Assembly: GCA_028599035.1 (NCBI GenBank)
Contig: JAQRMT010000041.1
Location: 1 to 11,509 of the forward strand
Reading direction: 5' to 3'
Length of the DNA: 11,509 bases
Source: Gammaproteobacteria bacterium
GTDB lineage: Bacteria; Pseudomonadota; Gammaproteobacteria; PS1; Pseudothioglobaceae
Shown here in pieces: positions 1 to 6,709 of this stretch. The stretch's first letter is position 1; the number at the start of each line of letters is the position of its first letter. The notes under the pieces were generated by a model. It worked only from the letters and a program-made list of their open reading frames with translations. It was not told where the DNA came from and made no database searches. The position numbers and the translations under genes were made by a program.

Positions 1-110
1 TGTATGTAGCCGAGTGGAAACTCAACTTCAGACAACACATCTTTGGTTTTTTTGTCTATTACTTTGTAAGTAAGTTCGACAAATTTTCCATCTTCAATAA
101 CCATAGCCAT
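1..110 (-). CDS. slyD: FKBP-type peptidyl-prolyl isomerase, SlyD-like (3' part beyond window)
   Basis: Only the first 36 codons are present; the gene runs off the left edge. The visible residues read MAMVIEDGKFVELTYKVIDK and later contain FPLGYI. This is the start of SlyD-type FKBP isomerases: a beta strand of the form V.L.Y.V.., a polar turn, then a conserved (P)L.Y(L/I)HG segment. SlyD proteins are cytoplasmic prolyl isomerases and chaperones, often with a metal-binding tail; neither the insert-in-flap domain nor the tail can be seen here. The start at 110 leaves 2 nt after the stop of the upstream 120-aa gene, so the two are probably co-transcribed. A second ATG two codons later (104) is an alternative start. 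No strong Shine-Dalgarno sequence is visible. Family assignment rests on about 36 residues; the exact subtype is an inference. Confidence 0.65.
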   Translation of the reverse strand, partial: MAMVIEDGKFVELTYKVIDKKTKDVLSEVEFPLGYI

Positions 111-112
111 CG

Positions 113-475
113 TTAAAAAATAGTGGCGCCGAAGATTTTAACCTCACCTTCTTCATTGTAACCTAGTACTAAACGACCTAGATATTCACCATCCATATTT
201 TTATTGGTTTGCTTGAACAACACACTAACATGTTCGCCACGACGAATCATACCTAAATACTCAGGGTCTTTCTCCAAGCCTTTGGTTAATTTACTACGAG
301 CAAACTGCTTGCCCATTTCAATTTCATTAGCGCCACGCAACATTTCTTCAGAGAAGTTTCTGGTAAATGCACCATAGTTTTTATTATTAGAATATTTAAC
401 AAGATCGTTCCAAAATGGATTGGCAATTGCTAAAAGTTCTTCATCGGTTTTTTCAATAATATTCATATTTTTCAT
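113..475 (-). CDS. Conserved-looking small protein of unknown function, possibly NTF2/SnoaL-like
   Basis: A 120-aa soluble protein with no signal peptide, membrane segment or cysteine motif. I do not recognise the family. It opens with a helical stretch containing NPFWNDLVKY and NYGAFTRNFSEEM, has a middle section with KGLEKDPEYLG, and ends in two strands (EYLGRLVLGYNEEGEVKI, then FGATIF). A helix with 'W..L......NY..F...FS..M' followed by C-terminal strands would suit an NTF2/SnoaL-like alpha-beta cone, but that is only a fold guess. Codon use and length support a real gene, and the next gene (SlyD-like) begins 2 nt after its stop. The first ATG (475) lies about 7 nt downstream of a good -10 box, so the mRNA may be leaderless; ATG at 466 is an alternative start. 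It follows the terminator of the apr operon and so has its own promoter. Confidence 0.75.
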   Translation of the reverse strand: MKNMNIIEKTDEELLAIANPFWNDLVKYSNNKNYGAFTRNFSEEMLRGANEIEMGKQFARSKLTKGLEKDPEYLGMIRRGEHVSVLFKQTNKNMDGEYLGRLVLGYNEEGEVKIFGATIF

Positions 476-481
476 TAAAAT

Positions 482-487
482 TTTATA
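482..487 (-). promoter_or_regulatory. Candidate -10 box for the 120-aa gene/slyD unit
   Basis: On the minus strand this reads TATAAA. A weak -35-like TAAACA lies 16 nt upstream. The spacer holds a short inverted repeat (CCATT/AATGG, 488-500), which could be an operator. The expected transcription start, about 7 nt downstream, falls on or next to the ATG at 475. The site lies just past the apr terminator, where a new promoter is needed. Confidence 0.4.
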
Positions 488-518
488 CCATTTTTAATGG
501 CATTGTTTAAAAACACAT

Positions 519-549
519 AAAAAAACCAACATAAAATGTTGGTTTTTTT
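519..549 (-). terminator. Rho-independent terminator of the sat-apr operon (bidirectional form)
   Basis: A perfect 14-bp stem (519-532 with 536-549) around a 3-nt loop. The core is CCAACAT/ATGTTGG, flanked by seven A and seven T residues. Read leftward from aprA, it is a GC-containing hairpin followed by a U tract, about 45 nt after the aprA stop. The A/T flanks would allow termination in either direction, but no rightward gene ends here. Confidence 0.85.
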
Positions 550-558
550 ACTATTCAA

Positions 559-584
559 ATAAAGTCTTGTAAACAAGACTTTAT
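559..584. repeat. Inverted repeat just after the aprA stop
   Basis: A perfect 12-bp inverted repeat (559-570 with 573-584; core AAGTCTTGT/ACAAGACTT) with a 2-nt centre, so the last pair or two will open into the loop. It sits 9 nt beyond the aprA stop codon and upstream (in the sense of transcription) of the stronger terminator at 519-549. It has no long U tract of its own. It may be a 3'-end stabilising hairpin or an auxiliary terminator element. Confidence 0.55.
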
Positions 585-593
585 CAAATGAGC

Positions 594-2501
594 TTACTTC
601 TCGTCGTCGCCAACTAAGTGATACAACGGTTGTTTTTCCATTGTGTACTCACCTGTGTTACGATTGCGCTGAGAAGTTGTCAAAACATGCCAATTTTTAT
701 CGTCAAGCTTCATCTTATCACCACGATAGTAATAACCAGGCCAGCGAGTTTCCTCACGGAACAAAGTATGCTGAACCACACACTCAGAAGTGCGATGACG
801 GTGCTTAAGCTCCCATGCACGCAACAACTGATGAATATCTTCGGCACCCACTTTCTCTAAATCTTCTTCTAAGATTTTAAGTTTATGAATACCCATGTTT
901 AGTAGTTTATCGTTAGTCATATACTGGACTGTTACACCACCAGCATACTCGTCCATCAACTTTTGTAAACGCTGTAAACCAGGCATTGGTAGGATGTAGC
1001 TTGGAGATACTGTGCCACCAACGATTTCGTTGCGACCCACTGTATAAGTCTCTAAAGGCTTGTAGATTTCAGCCTTACGATCATCAATTTGCTTTTGAGA
1101 GACATTAATGCCTTCTGCCTTGCCATCGTCAATATATTTACAAGCGGCCTTCGCAGACAAACGACCTTCAGTGAATGAGCCTGATGAGAATGCATGCGGT
1201 GTACCACCAACAGCATCACCTGCACCAAACAAACCATCAACAGTCATCATGCGGTTATAACCCCAGAAATATTCAGGAATATCACCTGAAATATCCTCAG
1301 GACCTGAACACCATGCACCACAACCTGTAGCGTGTGAACCCATAACATATGGTTCAGAAGTAGTTAACTCAGGATTGATATACTTAGGATCAATGTCTGT
1401 TGCAGCCCATAGAACCGCTTGACCAACTGTCATTCCTAGGAAGTTTTCCCATCCTACTTCTTCTAAATGAGGGTCTTGGAAGGCTTCCACAGTAACCATG
1501 TGAATTGGTCCACGACCAGCAGCCACTTCAGAAATGAATGCGTGGTTACGCAAGCAAGTTGGAATAGGCTTGTGAGAAAAATGTTGGTTTTCTGTATCAA
1601 GATACGCTTTACCAACCATTTTTTCTAATGCTGGGAACCACTTAGACTCATACTCATCGCCATAAGCGTTTTGTGTGTAAGTTTTAAGATGTAAGAAGTA
1701 AGCGCCAACAGGGCCATAGCCATCTTTAAATCGAGCCAAAACAATACGGTTTTCCATTTGCGTCATCTTAGCACCCGCTTCAATCAGCAATGCATAAGCA
1801 GAACCCGAAGACCATGGAGCATACCAAACACGACCTGCACCTTCACCCACTGAACGCGGCTTAAAGATGTTAGACGCACCACCAGCACCAACGACTACTG
1901 TCTTAGATTTGAATACATGGTAATTGCCTGTACGCACATTAAAACCAACGGCACCTGCAACACGATTTTCTTGCGCATCGTCCATTAATAAATGAGTTAC
2001 CATAATACGGTTAAAAGTCTTATCAGCATTCACTTTAGCAGCTTCTGCAACGATAGGCTTATACGATTCACCGTGAATCATAATCTGCCAACGACCTTCA
2101 CGCATATAAGCGCCTTTACCAATCTCTCCTTCAGGTAAATCTGCTCTTTTAGGGTCTTTCATTAATGGCAATCCCCACTCTTCAAATTTATGTACTGCAG
2201 AGTCAACATGGCGAGCCATATCAAAAGCCAAATCTTCACGAACCATACCCATTAAATCCATTCGCGCATAACGCACATGGTCTTCAGGATTGTTCTCACC
2301 CCAACGGGTTCCCATGTAACAGTTAATCGCATATAGACCTTGAGCAACCGCACCAGAACGGTCAATGTTTGCTTTTTCAGCAATCACGACCTTCTTATTA
2401 CGACCCCAGTATCTCGCTTCATAAGCGGTACCTGTACCACCTAAACCTGCACCAACAACTAAAATGTCAATGTTGTCTTCAATAATTGTCTTGTAGCTCA
2501 T
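594..2501 (-). CDS. aprA: Adenylylsulfate (APS) reductase alpha subunit AprA
   Basis: This is the FAD-carrying catalytic subunit of dissimilatory APS reductase. In sulfur oxidisers it runs in reverse: sulfite + AMP gives APS and two electrons. The 635-aa length is normal for AprA. Near the N-terminus is the FAD-binding Rossmann motif GAGLGG (residues 17-22), followed by the E41 region of the dinucleotide fold and the DRSGAVAQGLYAIN segment (47-60) of the fumarate-reductase-like flavoproteins. The active-site landmarks known from the Archaeoglobus enzyme are present in context: W226, R257 in ARFKDGYGPVGA, and H390 in GSHATGCGAW. There is no signal peptide, so it acts in the cytoplasm at the membrane. 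The start ATG overlaps the aprB stop by one base (TAATG), and GGAG lies about 11 nt upstream inside aprB, so translation is probably coupled. It is the last gene of the operon, followed by hairpins at 559-584 and 519-549. Confidence 0.97.
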   Translation of the reverse strand: MSYKTIIEDNIDILVVGAGLGGTGTAYEARYWGRNKKVVIAEKANIDRSGAVAQGLYAINCYMGTRWGENNPEDHVRYARMDLMGMVREDLAFDMARHVDSAVHKFEEWGLPLMKDPKRADLPEGEIGKGAYMREGRWQIMIHGESYKPIVAEAAKVNADKTFNRIMVTHLLMDDAQENRVAGAVGFNVRTGNYHVFKSKTVVVGAGGASNIFKPRSVGEGAGRVWYAPWSSGSAYALLIEAGAKMTQMENRIVLARFKDGYGPVGAYFLHLKTYTQNAYGDEYESKWFPALEKMVGKAYLDTENQHFSHKPIPTCLRNHAFISEVAAGRGPIHMVTVEAFQDPHLEEVGWENFLGMTVGQAVLWAATDIDPKYINPELTTSEPYVMGSHATGCGAWCSGPEDISGDIPEYFWGYNRMMTVDGLFGAGDAVGGTPHAFSSGSFTEGRLSAKAACKYIDDGKAEGINVSQKQIDDRKAEIYKPLETYTVGRNEIVGGTVSPSYILPMPGLQRLQKLMDEYAGGVTVQYMTNDKLLNMGIHKLKILEEDLEKVGAEDIHQLLRAWELKHRHRTSECVVQHTLFREETRWPGYYYRGDKMKLDDKNWHVLTTSQRNRNTGEYTMEKQPLYHLVGDDEK

Positions 2502-2980
2502 TAGTAATACACTCCTTCTTTAAGTTTCAAACCGTTAGATTTTAAAGTATGCAAGCCACCGTCATCTAAACGAATTGATTCTGGCTCAAATGCTAATAAC
2601 TCTGAGTTACGCATTTCATCGCTAGGCTCTGCTTCGTTTCTGAAATCAGGGATTGCTGAACCCCATGGCTTAGTAGTGATTGGTGATAAGAAATTCTTCT
2701 CACGACCATCCCTAAATTTAATTTTCCATGCAATCGTGCCTTTTTCTTCATCACGAATTACACGAACACTGTGACCTAGTGGTGCAAAGTCTGCGTAACC
2801 ACGAACATCAATTGCTTGGTGTGGACATGCTTTTACACATGAGTAACACTCCCAGCACATGTTAGGTTCAATGTTTAGCGCACGACGATATTTCTTATCG
2901 ATGTGCATAATGTCAGATGGGCAGATATCAACACAATGTCCACAACCATCACAACGAGTCATATATACAAAAGTTGGCAT
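2501..2980 (-). CDS. aprB: APS reductase beta subunit AprB, two [4Fe-4S] clusters
   Basis: The iron-sulfur partner of AprA, 159 aa, which is the usual size. Two ferredoxin-type cysteine sets are intact. C10, C13, C16 and C20 (followed by P21) form one set, and C42, C45, C48 and C52 (followed by P53) form the other. W43 lies beside the second set, where a conserved tryptophan is thought to help electron passage to the FAD. The C-terminal part (from about residue 60) is the beta-sheet and tail region that wraps around AprA. AprB carries electrons between AprA's FAD and the outside acceptor, here probably AprM. The start is well supported by AAAGGAG 6 nt upstream of the ATG. It follows aprM by 33 nt and shares one base with aprA. 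Confidence 0.97.
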   Translation of the reverse strand: MPTFVYMTRCDGCGHCVDICPSDIMHIDKKYRRALNIEPNMCWECYSCVKACPHQAIDVRGYADFAPLGHSVRVIRDEEKGTIAWKIKFRDGREKNFLSPITTKPWGSAIPDFRNEAEPSDEMRNSELLAFEPESIRLDDGGLHTLKSNGLKLKEGVYY

Positions 2981-3013
2981 ATTATTCTCCTTTCTTTTAA
3001 GTTAATTTATAAA

Positions 3014-3835
3014 TTAGTAATGGTTTGGCTTTTCACGCTTGATGCCAAGACCCATATCCATTGGTGCATCGACTAACAGCTCCATAGAATGTCTTTTTTG
3101 TTGCTCAGGCTCATCTCTGGTAATCGTTGGTAGATTTTCAGCAGAACCGTCCGCCTTAGTGATGCGCTTATCGTAAGCAGCAAATGGCTTGAAGAACATA
3201 TGTGAGAACTTAGACCAATAAACACCGCCGAACAAAGAAACAGTCGCAAGAATAACAAATGCAAACTCCCAACCCATTGCGTTGCCATTAAAAGACCAAA
3301 TTAGCGCACTAACAGAAGTTGCCATGAGCGATAAACTAAAGGCATCTCTTCTAAGGTCAATGTTAAAAGGTGAATTACCTTCAGCAACAACATCAACTTT
3401 GAAGCAAAACCAAAACCAAAAACTACCTACAAACAACATAATCGCACCAATGTGCCATATTTGCGTCCACATTGCATCTGCGCCATTTGCACCAAATATC
3501 ATTACCGCTGTTGCCGCATTGAATAGAATAAAACCATACATTGTTAGCAAATGAACAAGCCTACGCACTGGGTTATTAAACTCACCTGCTGACATAACAT
3601 CCGTTGCAATCGTTGCAGCCGCAATGCCGACCTTATCGCCAGCACTTAACTCTGTTGTTGCATTTGCTTTTGCTTTGTTTGCATTGTCAAAGAAATACTT
3701 TGCACTTTTTTTGTGCAGCATATCCATTACTGTCATAACGATAACAAGTGCAACCATTATAACTACATAGGTTTGCATTGTCTCGTATGAGATGCCCGCT
3801 TGTTCTAGCAGGGCGATTGGTGTGTTAGTGATCAT
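3014..3835 (-). CDS. aprM: AprM, membrane anchor of APS reductase
   Basis: A 273-aa integral membrane protein. About five hydrophobic segments are visible, near residues 23-40, 96-115, 127-147, 166-182 and 188-208, followed by a hydrophilic C-terminal tail of about 60 residues. His residues at the membrane edges (H95, H128, H212) are possible haem ligands, but this is not proven here. In sulfur oxidisers with the gene order sat-aprMBA, AprM is proposed to anchor AprBA and to pass electrons to the quinone pool, in place of the QmoABC complex of sulfate reducers and some other oxidisers. The assignment rests mainly on topology plus the exact operon position between sat and aprB. Start chosen at 3835: AAAGGAGG lies 9 nt upstream. 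A 90-nt gap separates it from sat, the longest gap inside the operon. Confidence 0.9.
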   Translation of the reverse strand: MITNTPIALLEQAGISYETMQTYVVIMVALVIVMTVMDMLHKKSAKYFFDNANKAKANATTELSAGDKVGIAAATIATDVMSAGEFNNPVRRLVHLLTMYGFILFNAATAVMIFGANGADAMWTQIWHIGAIMLFVGSFWFWFCFKVDVVAEGNSPFNIDLRRDAFSLSLMATSVSALIWSFNGNAMGWEFAFVILATVSLFGGVYWSKFSHMFFKPFAAYDKRITKADGSAENLPTITRDEPEQQKRHSMELLVDAPMDMGLGIKREKPNHY

Positions 3836-3869
3836 AGTTTTATTCCTCCTTTAGGTTTTAAATCACATC

Positions 3870-3900
3870 AAAAAAATCATCGAACTTTTTACACTCGATA
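3870..3900 (-). other. Weak hairpin plus U tract in the sat-aprM gap (possible attenuator)
   Basis: In the 90-nt sat-aprM gap the minus strand can form a 5-bp stem (3895-3899 with 3879-3883, ATCGA/TCGAT) with an 11-nt loop. Two bases later come seven U residues (3870-3876). The stem is short and AT-rich, so this is at best a leaky terminator or attenuator that would lower aprMBA expression relative to sat. Confidence 0.2.
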
Positions 3901-3925
3901 ACTATACCGTTAGTCTTTTTTTTCT

Positions 3926-5134
3926 TTATTTGGCTGAGTGACCGCTCAGTTTAATCTCTACTTTGTCTTCTTCTTTAATGCCAGCATAATAAGCCTGTAA
4001 CACTTTTGCCACTTCAGGGCGGGAAAACTCCTCAGGCAAATCTTCACCATCTGAAAGCATCTTACGCACTTTAGAGCCTGATAATAGAACTCGGTCTTTG
4101 GCCTCATGTGGACAAGTCTTCATTGAAGACATTCCGCCACATTCATGACACCAAAAAGTCCAATCAATTTTCAAAGGCTGTGTAACCAAAGAGCCTTCTG
4201 GGATTTCGTCAAAGATGTTGTGTGCGTCAAATGGACCGTAATAATCATCAACACCTGCATGATCACGACCCACAATCAGGTGCGAGCAACCGTAGTTTTG
4301 TCTAAATAGTGCGTGCAATAGCGCCTCACGAGGGCCTGCATAACGCATATCTAATGGGTAGCCAGATTGTAAGATTGTGTTATCCACAAAATAGTTCTCA
4401 ATCAACACTGAAATAGCCTCTGAACGCACATCAGCAGGAATATCGCCCGCCTTAAGTCCGCCTAATACTGAGTGAATCATCACTCCATCACAAATTTCTA
4501 CTGCAATTTTCGCTAAGTATTCGTGTGAGCGGTGCATTGGATTACGGGTTTGGAAAGCAGCAATCGTCTTCCAGCCTTTGTTATCAAAATAAGTGCGTGT
4601 CTGTGCAGGTGTCATATATAAATCTCCGTACTTCTCAGGGAAACCGCCATCAGACAATACTTTAATCGGCCCTGCAAGATTATATTGACCTTGTGCTTGC
4701 ACCATCACCACACCAGGATGTGCCTCTTCAGTGGTTTTATACACCGTTTCGCACTCGTGGTCTTTATCAATGCTGTATTTTTCAGTTACTGTCATGGTTG
4801 CCAAAATATCGCCCGACTTACCACTCACGATAGCCACTTCGTCGCCCGCCTTCACAGCCTCGTCATCAGTAGATAAAGTAACAGGAATAGGCCAAAACAA
4901 GCCACTTTCCATTGTCATATTATCACAAACACTCTGCCAATCCGCCTTACCCATAAAGCCATCCAATGGATTAAAACCACCGATACCCAACATAATAATG
5001 TCGCCTTCTTCTCTAGAAGAACAGGTGATTTTTGGCAATGATTGCGCTCTTGTAAGCTCTGCTGTTAGACTATCGCCTGATAATACCAGCGCATTTAGCG
5101 TATCACTACCATGTGGAGGGACTAATTTTGACAT
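3926..5134 (-). CDS. sat: ATP sulfurylase (sulfate adenylyltransferase), Sat
   Basis: A 402-aa homooligomeric-type dissimilatory Sat. In sulfur oxidation it acts in the ATP-forming direction: APS + PPi gives ATP + sulfate, which is substrate-level phosphorylation. The catalytic motifs are present: QTRNPMHRSHE (195-205) holding the H-x-x-H nucleotide-binding pair H201/H204, GRDHAG (289-294), and the phosphate-binding SGSKVR loop (352-357). Cysteines C329, C332 and C341 followed by H343 look like the zinc site of dissimilatory Sat enzymes. There is no C-terminal APS kinase domain, which fits an energy-yielding rather than assimilatory role. AAAGGA lies 6 nt upstream of the chosen ATG. It is the first gene of sat-aprM-aprB-aprA, and the promoter region upstream (5160-5240) separates it from lptA. 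Confidence 0.97.
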   Translation of the reverse strand: MSKLVPPHGSDTLNALVLSGDSLTAELTRAQSLPKITCSSREEGDIIMLGIGGFNPLDGFMGKADWQSVCDNMTMESGLFWPIPVTLSTDDEAVKAGDEVAIVSGKSGDILATMTVTEKYSIDKDHECETVYKTTEEAHPGVVMVQAQGQYNLAGPIKVLSDGGFPEKYGDLYMTPAQTRTYFDNKGWKTIAAFQTRNPMHRSHEYLAKIAVEICDGVMIHSVLGGLKAGDIPADVRSEAISVLIENYFVDNTILQSGYPLDMRYAGPREALLHALFRQNYGCSHLIVGRDHAGVDDYYGPFDAHNIFDEIPEGSLVTQPLKIDWTFWCHECGGMSSMKTCPHEAKDRVLLSGSKVRKMLSDGEDLPEEFSRPEVAKVLQAYYAGIKEEDKVEIKLSGHSAK

Positions 5135-5167
5135 AAGGCGTCCTTTATTGTTATTTCAAAGAGCGAA

Positions 5168-5173
5168 ATTATA
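5168..5173 (-). promoter_or_regulatory. Candidate -10 box of the sat-apr operon promoter
   Basis: The minus strand reads a consensus TATAAT about 33 nt upstream of the sat ATG. The expected transcription start is near 5161, giving a leader of about 26 nt that contains the AAAGGA ribosome site. No good -35 is found at 16-18 nt (ATGTGT or TGTGTT only), which suggests help from an activator. Two inverted repeats lie where such a protein could bind. Confidence 0.6.
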
Positions 5174-5201
5174 CCCATTGCCGTTTTTAAACACATCTTT
5201 T

Positions 5202-5235
5202 TATGGGGGTATTACCATATATCCCCTAAGGGATA
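5202..5235. promoter_or_regulatory. Two adjacent inverted repeats upstream of the sat promoter (possible operator)
   Basis: TATGG (5202-5206) pairs with CCATA (5215-5219), and directly next to it TATCCC (5220-5225) pairs with GGGATA (5230-5235) around CTAA. Together they cover roughly -41 to -74 relative to the predicted start near 5161, which is the usual position for an activator site. I cannot match them to a known regulator. The GC-rich arms could also serve as the lptA 3' hairpin, but no U tract follows immediately. Confidence 0.35.
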
Positions 5236-5292
5236 ATTATAGTTAATGGCTAATGATATGGTTACCCTGCCACAATTCCGTCTTGCCTTTAC

Positions 5293-5769
5293 TTAAAGCT
5301 TAATTTTAAACTTAACACGCTGAGTGTCGTTTTTGGATTTGCTGGCAATAATCTTGTCGTTCTTAATGTCATAATTCAAAACGCCACCACTAAAAGAATC
5401 AAATCCTTGCGTTAAATGCGCATCACCTTGAAGACGCACAAATTGTTTATCGGCAAAATAGGTGATTTTTAGTGCAGTGGCTTCGACAAAATGCGATTGT
5501 TTTGGTTGGTTGTGCTTATAATACGCAGGCTTGTTTTTACTGCCACTAGCAATTGCTTTGGTAATCCTGTGTTTGACATTAAATATTTGTATTTTGTCGG
5601 CACTCAAGGTTAACGAGCCTTGCACTACTCTAGCATCTCCCGTCCAAATACTCAGCCCTTTTGGCTCATCAATAACCACAGTATAAGCTTTCACATTAAC
5701 AGGGTCTTGGTTCAGTGCCTGCGATGCAAAGGACAATAAAGACAAACCTATAAGAATAATTTTATTCAT
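5293..5769 (-). CDS. lptA: LPS transport periplasmic protein LptA (OstA family)
   Basis: This is the periplasmic bridge protein of the Lpt machine, carrying lipopolysaccharide from LptC to LptD. From the ATG at 5769 it is 158 aa. It starts with a signal peptide (MNKIILIGLSLLSFASQA, cleavage likely after SQA), followed by OstA-type beta repeats: 'ARVVQGSLTLSADKIQI', a variable K/N-rich loop, then 'LKITYFADKQFVRLQGDAHLTQG' and a closing strand 'GVLNYDIKNDKII'. A GTG five codons upstream (5784) would add MWQGV before the signal peptide. I prefer the ATG because CAGGG lies 4 nt upstream and the signal peptide then starts normally. The start lies 8 nt inside the end of lptC, so translation is probably coupled. 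No lptB follows; the next gene is sat. Confidence 0.88.
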   Translation of the reverse strand: MNKIILIGLSLLSFASQALNQDPVNVKAYTVVIDEPKGLSIWTGDARVVQGSLTLSADKIQIFNVKHRITKAIASGSKNKPAYYKHNQPKQSHFVEATALKITYFADKQFVRLQGDAHLTQGFDSFSGGVLNYDIKNDKIIASKSKNDTQRVKFKIKL

Positions 5770-6709
5770 AACGCCCTGCCACACCGCCCGTGAGTTTGAT
5801 GGTTTGTGCCTTGGTATCGTAACGCATCCCCGTTGCGTGAATATTCGCTACCTTAGATTGATAATGTACTTTTTCTTTGGTTTGATAAACCTCATTGTTG
5901 TTTGATTGCTTAATAATTAGGGCTTTAGTGTCAATTGTGGTACCTGATTTTTGTAGGATTTTCACTTTGCCAAGCAGGGTGACAAGCCCTTTACGCATAT
6001 CCATATCAATGCCTTGAGAATAAATCTTATTATCAGAGGCTAAATAAGTGGTGTTACTTTTGGCATAATAATGTTTTTGCGAATTTGACTGGTCAATAGA
6101 CAAATCACGGGTCAATATTGTTTGCCCACTGTCCTGACTAATGCTGATTTTCCCTATCAATTGCATTTTGTCTTCTGCCACTTGCATGGTCATGCCTTGT
6201 GCGGCTACTGTGGCGTGTTCATCTAAATAAATGATGTCTTCTTGACTTGTTAAGTTGTTGGTTTTAGTATTTACCAGTAATTCTTTGGTATTTATTTTAT
6301 AAGCGGCACCTGTGCTGACATTAATATCAACCTTGTCTTTGAATTTAATCTCGCCATTGTCTAAATAATTGGCGCGTTTTGAAGTCATGATATAAGCTCT
6401 TTCGCCTTTTTCGTTATAAACAATGATTTTTGGCTCTATTAATAAGGCGGGCTCTTGTTCAAAATTAAAATAGTTTTTAGCCTCAACAAAATGCGTTAAT
6501 TGGTGCTTATCATTAAATTCTTGCAAAGCGAAATTACCAATTTTCTCGATATAGTTGGTGATTTCATCCGTGTCTGCAGTCTTTTCATCCGCTGTAAATA
6601 CAGCCGAAACCAGCGTTATAAAAAGCCACACAACGCTAATAGGCGCTATAATAAAAGCCATAATTAATAACTTGCGTTTTAAGTGGAAACTAATCTTTTG
6701 CATCATCAT
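5762..6709 (-). CDS. lptC: LPS export protein LptC with extended repeat-containing C-terminus
   Basis: Single-pass inner-membrane protein that hands LPS from LptBFG to LptA. The start is set at the first of three consecutive ATGs (6709), giving 315 aa. A basic stretch (SFHLKRK) and one hydrophobic helix follow, then the LptC beta-jellyroll core with 'IIVYNEKGERAYIMTSKRANYL' and 'NTKTNNLTSQEDIIY'. Ordinary LptC proteins are about 190 aa and end near the phrase MQLIGKISI. Here about 130 further residues follow. They repeat the same strand pattern: AAQGMTMQ...MQLIGKI, YSQGIDMD...VTLLGKV, HATGMRYD...IKLTGGV, about 62 residues apart, so two extra OstA-like units appear to have been added. An earlier in-frame start at 6787 would put 26 non-typical residues before the membrane helix and overlap thiE more. 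No clear Shine-Dalgarno sequence is seen. It overlaps lptA by 8 nt. Confidence 0.85.
   Translation of the reverse strand: MMMQKISFHLKRKLLIMAFIIAPISVVWLFITLVSAVFTADEKTADTDEITNYIEKIGNFALQEFNDKHQLTHFVEAKNYFNFEQEPALLIEPKIIVYNEKGERAYIMTSKRANYLDNGEIKFKDKVDINVSTGAAYKINTKELLVNTKTNNLTSQEDIIYLDEHATVAAQGMTMQVAEDKMQLIGKISISQDSGQTILTRDLSIDQSNSQKHYYAKSNTTYLASDNKIYSQGIDMDMRKGLVTLLGKVKILQKSGTTIDTKALIIKQSNNNEVYQTKEKVHYQSKVANIHATGMRYDTKAQTIKLTGGVAGRYE

Noticed and set aside
3934..3950. Short hairpin CTGAG/CTCAG near the end of sat as a terminator
   Set aside because: Only 5 bp, inside the coding region, and followed by an A-rich rather than U-rich stretch in the transcribed direction.
4731..5246. 171-codon open frame on the plus strand antisense to sat
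   Set aside because: It lies opposite a fully supported ATP sulfurylase with intact motifs, its translation is low-complexity without a family pattern, and no ribosome site or promoter was found.
5767..5784. GTG at 5784 as the lptA start
   Set aside because: It adds five residues ahead of a normal signal peptide; the ATG at 5769 has a CAGGG ribosome site and gives the usual MNK.. start.
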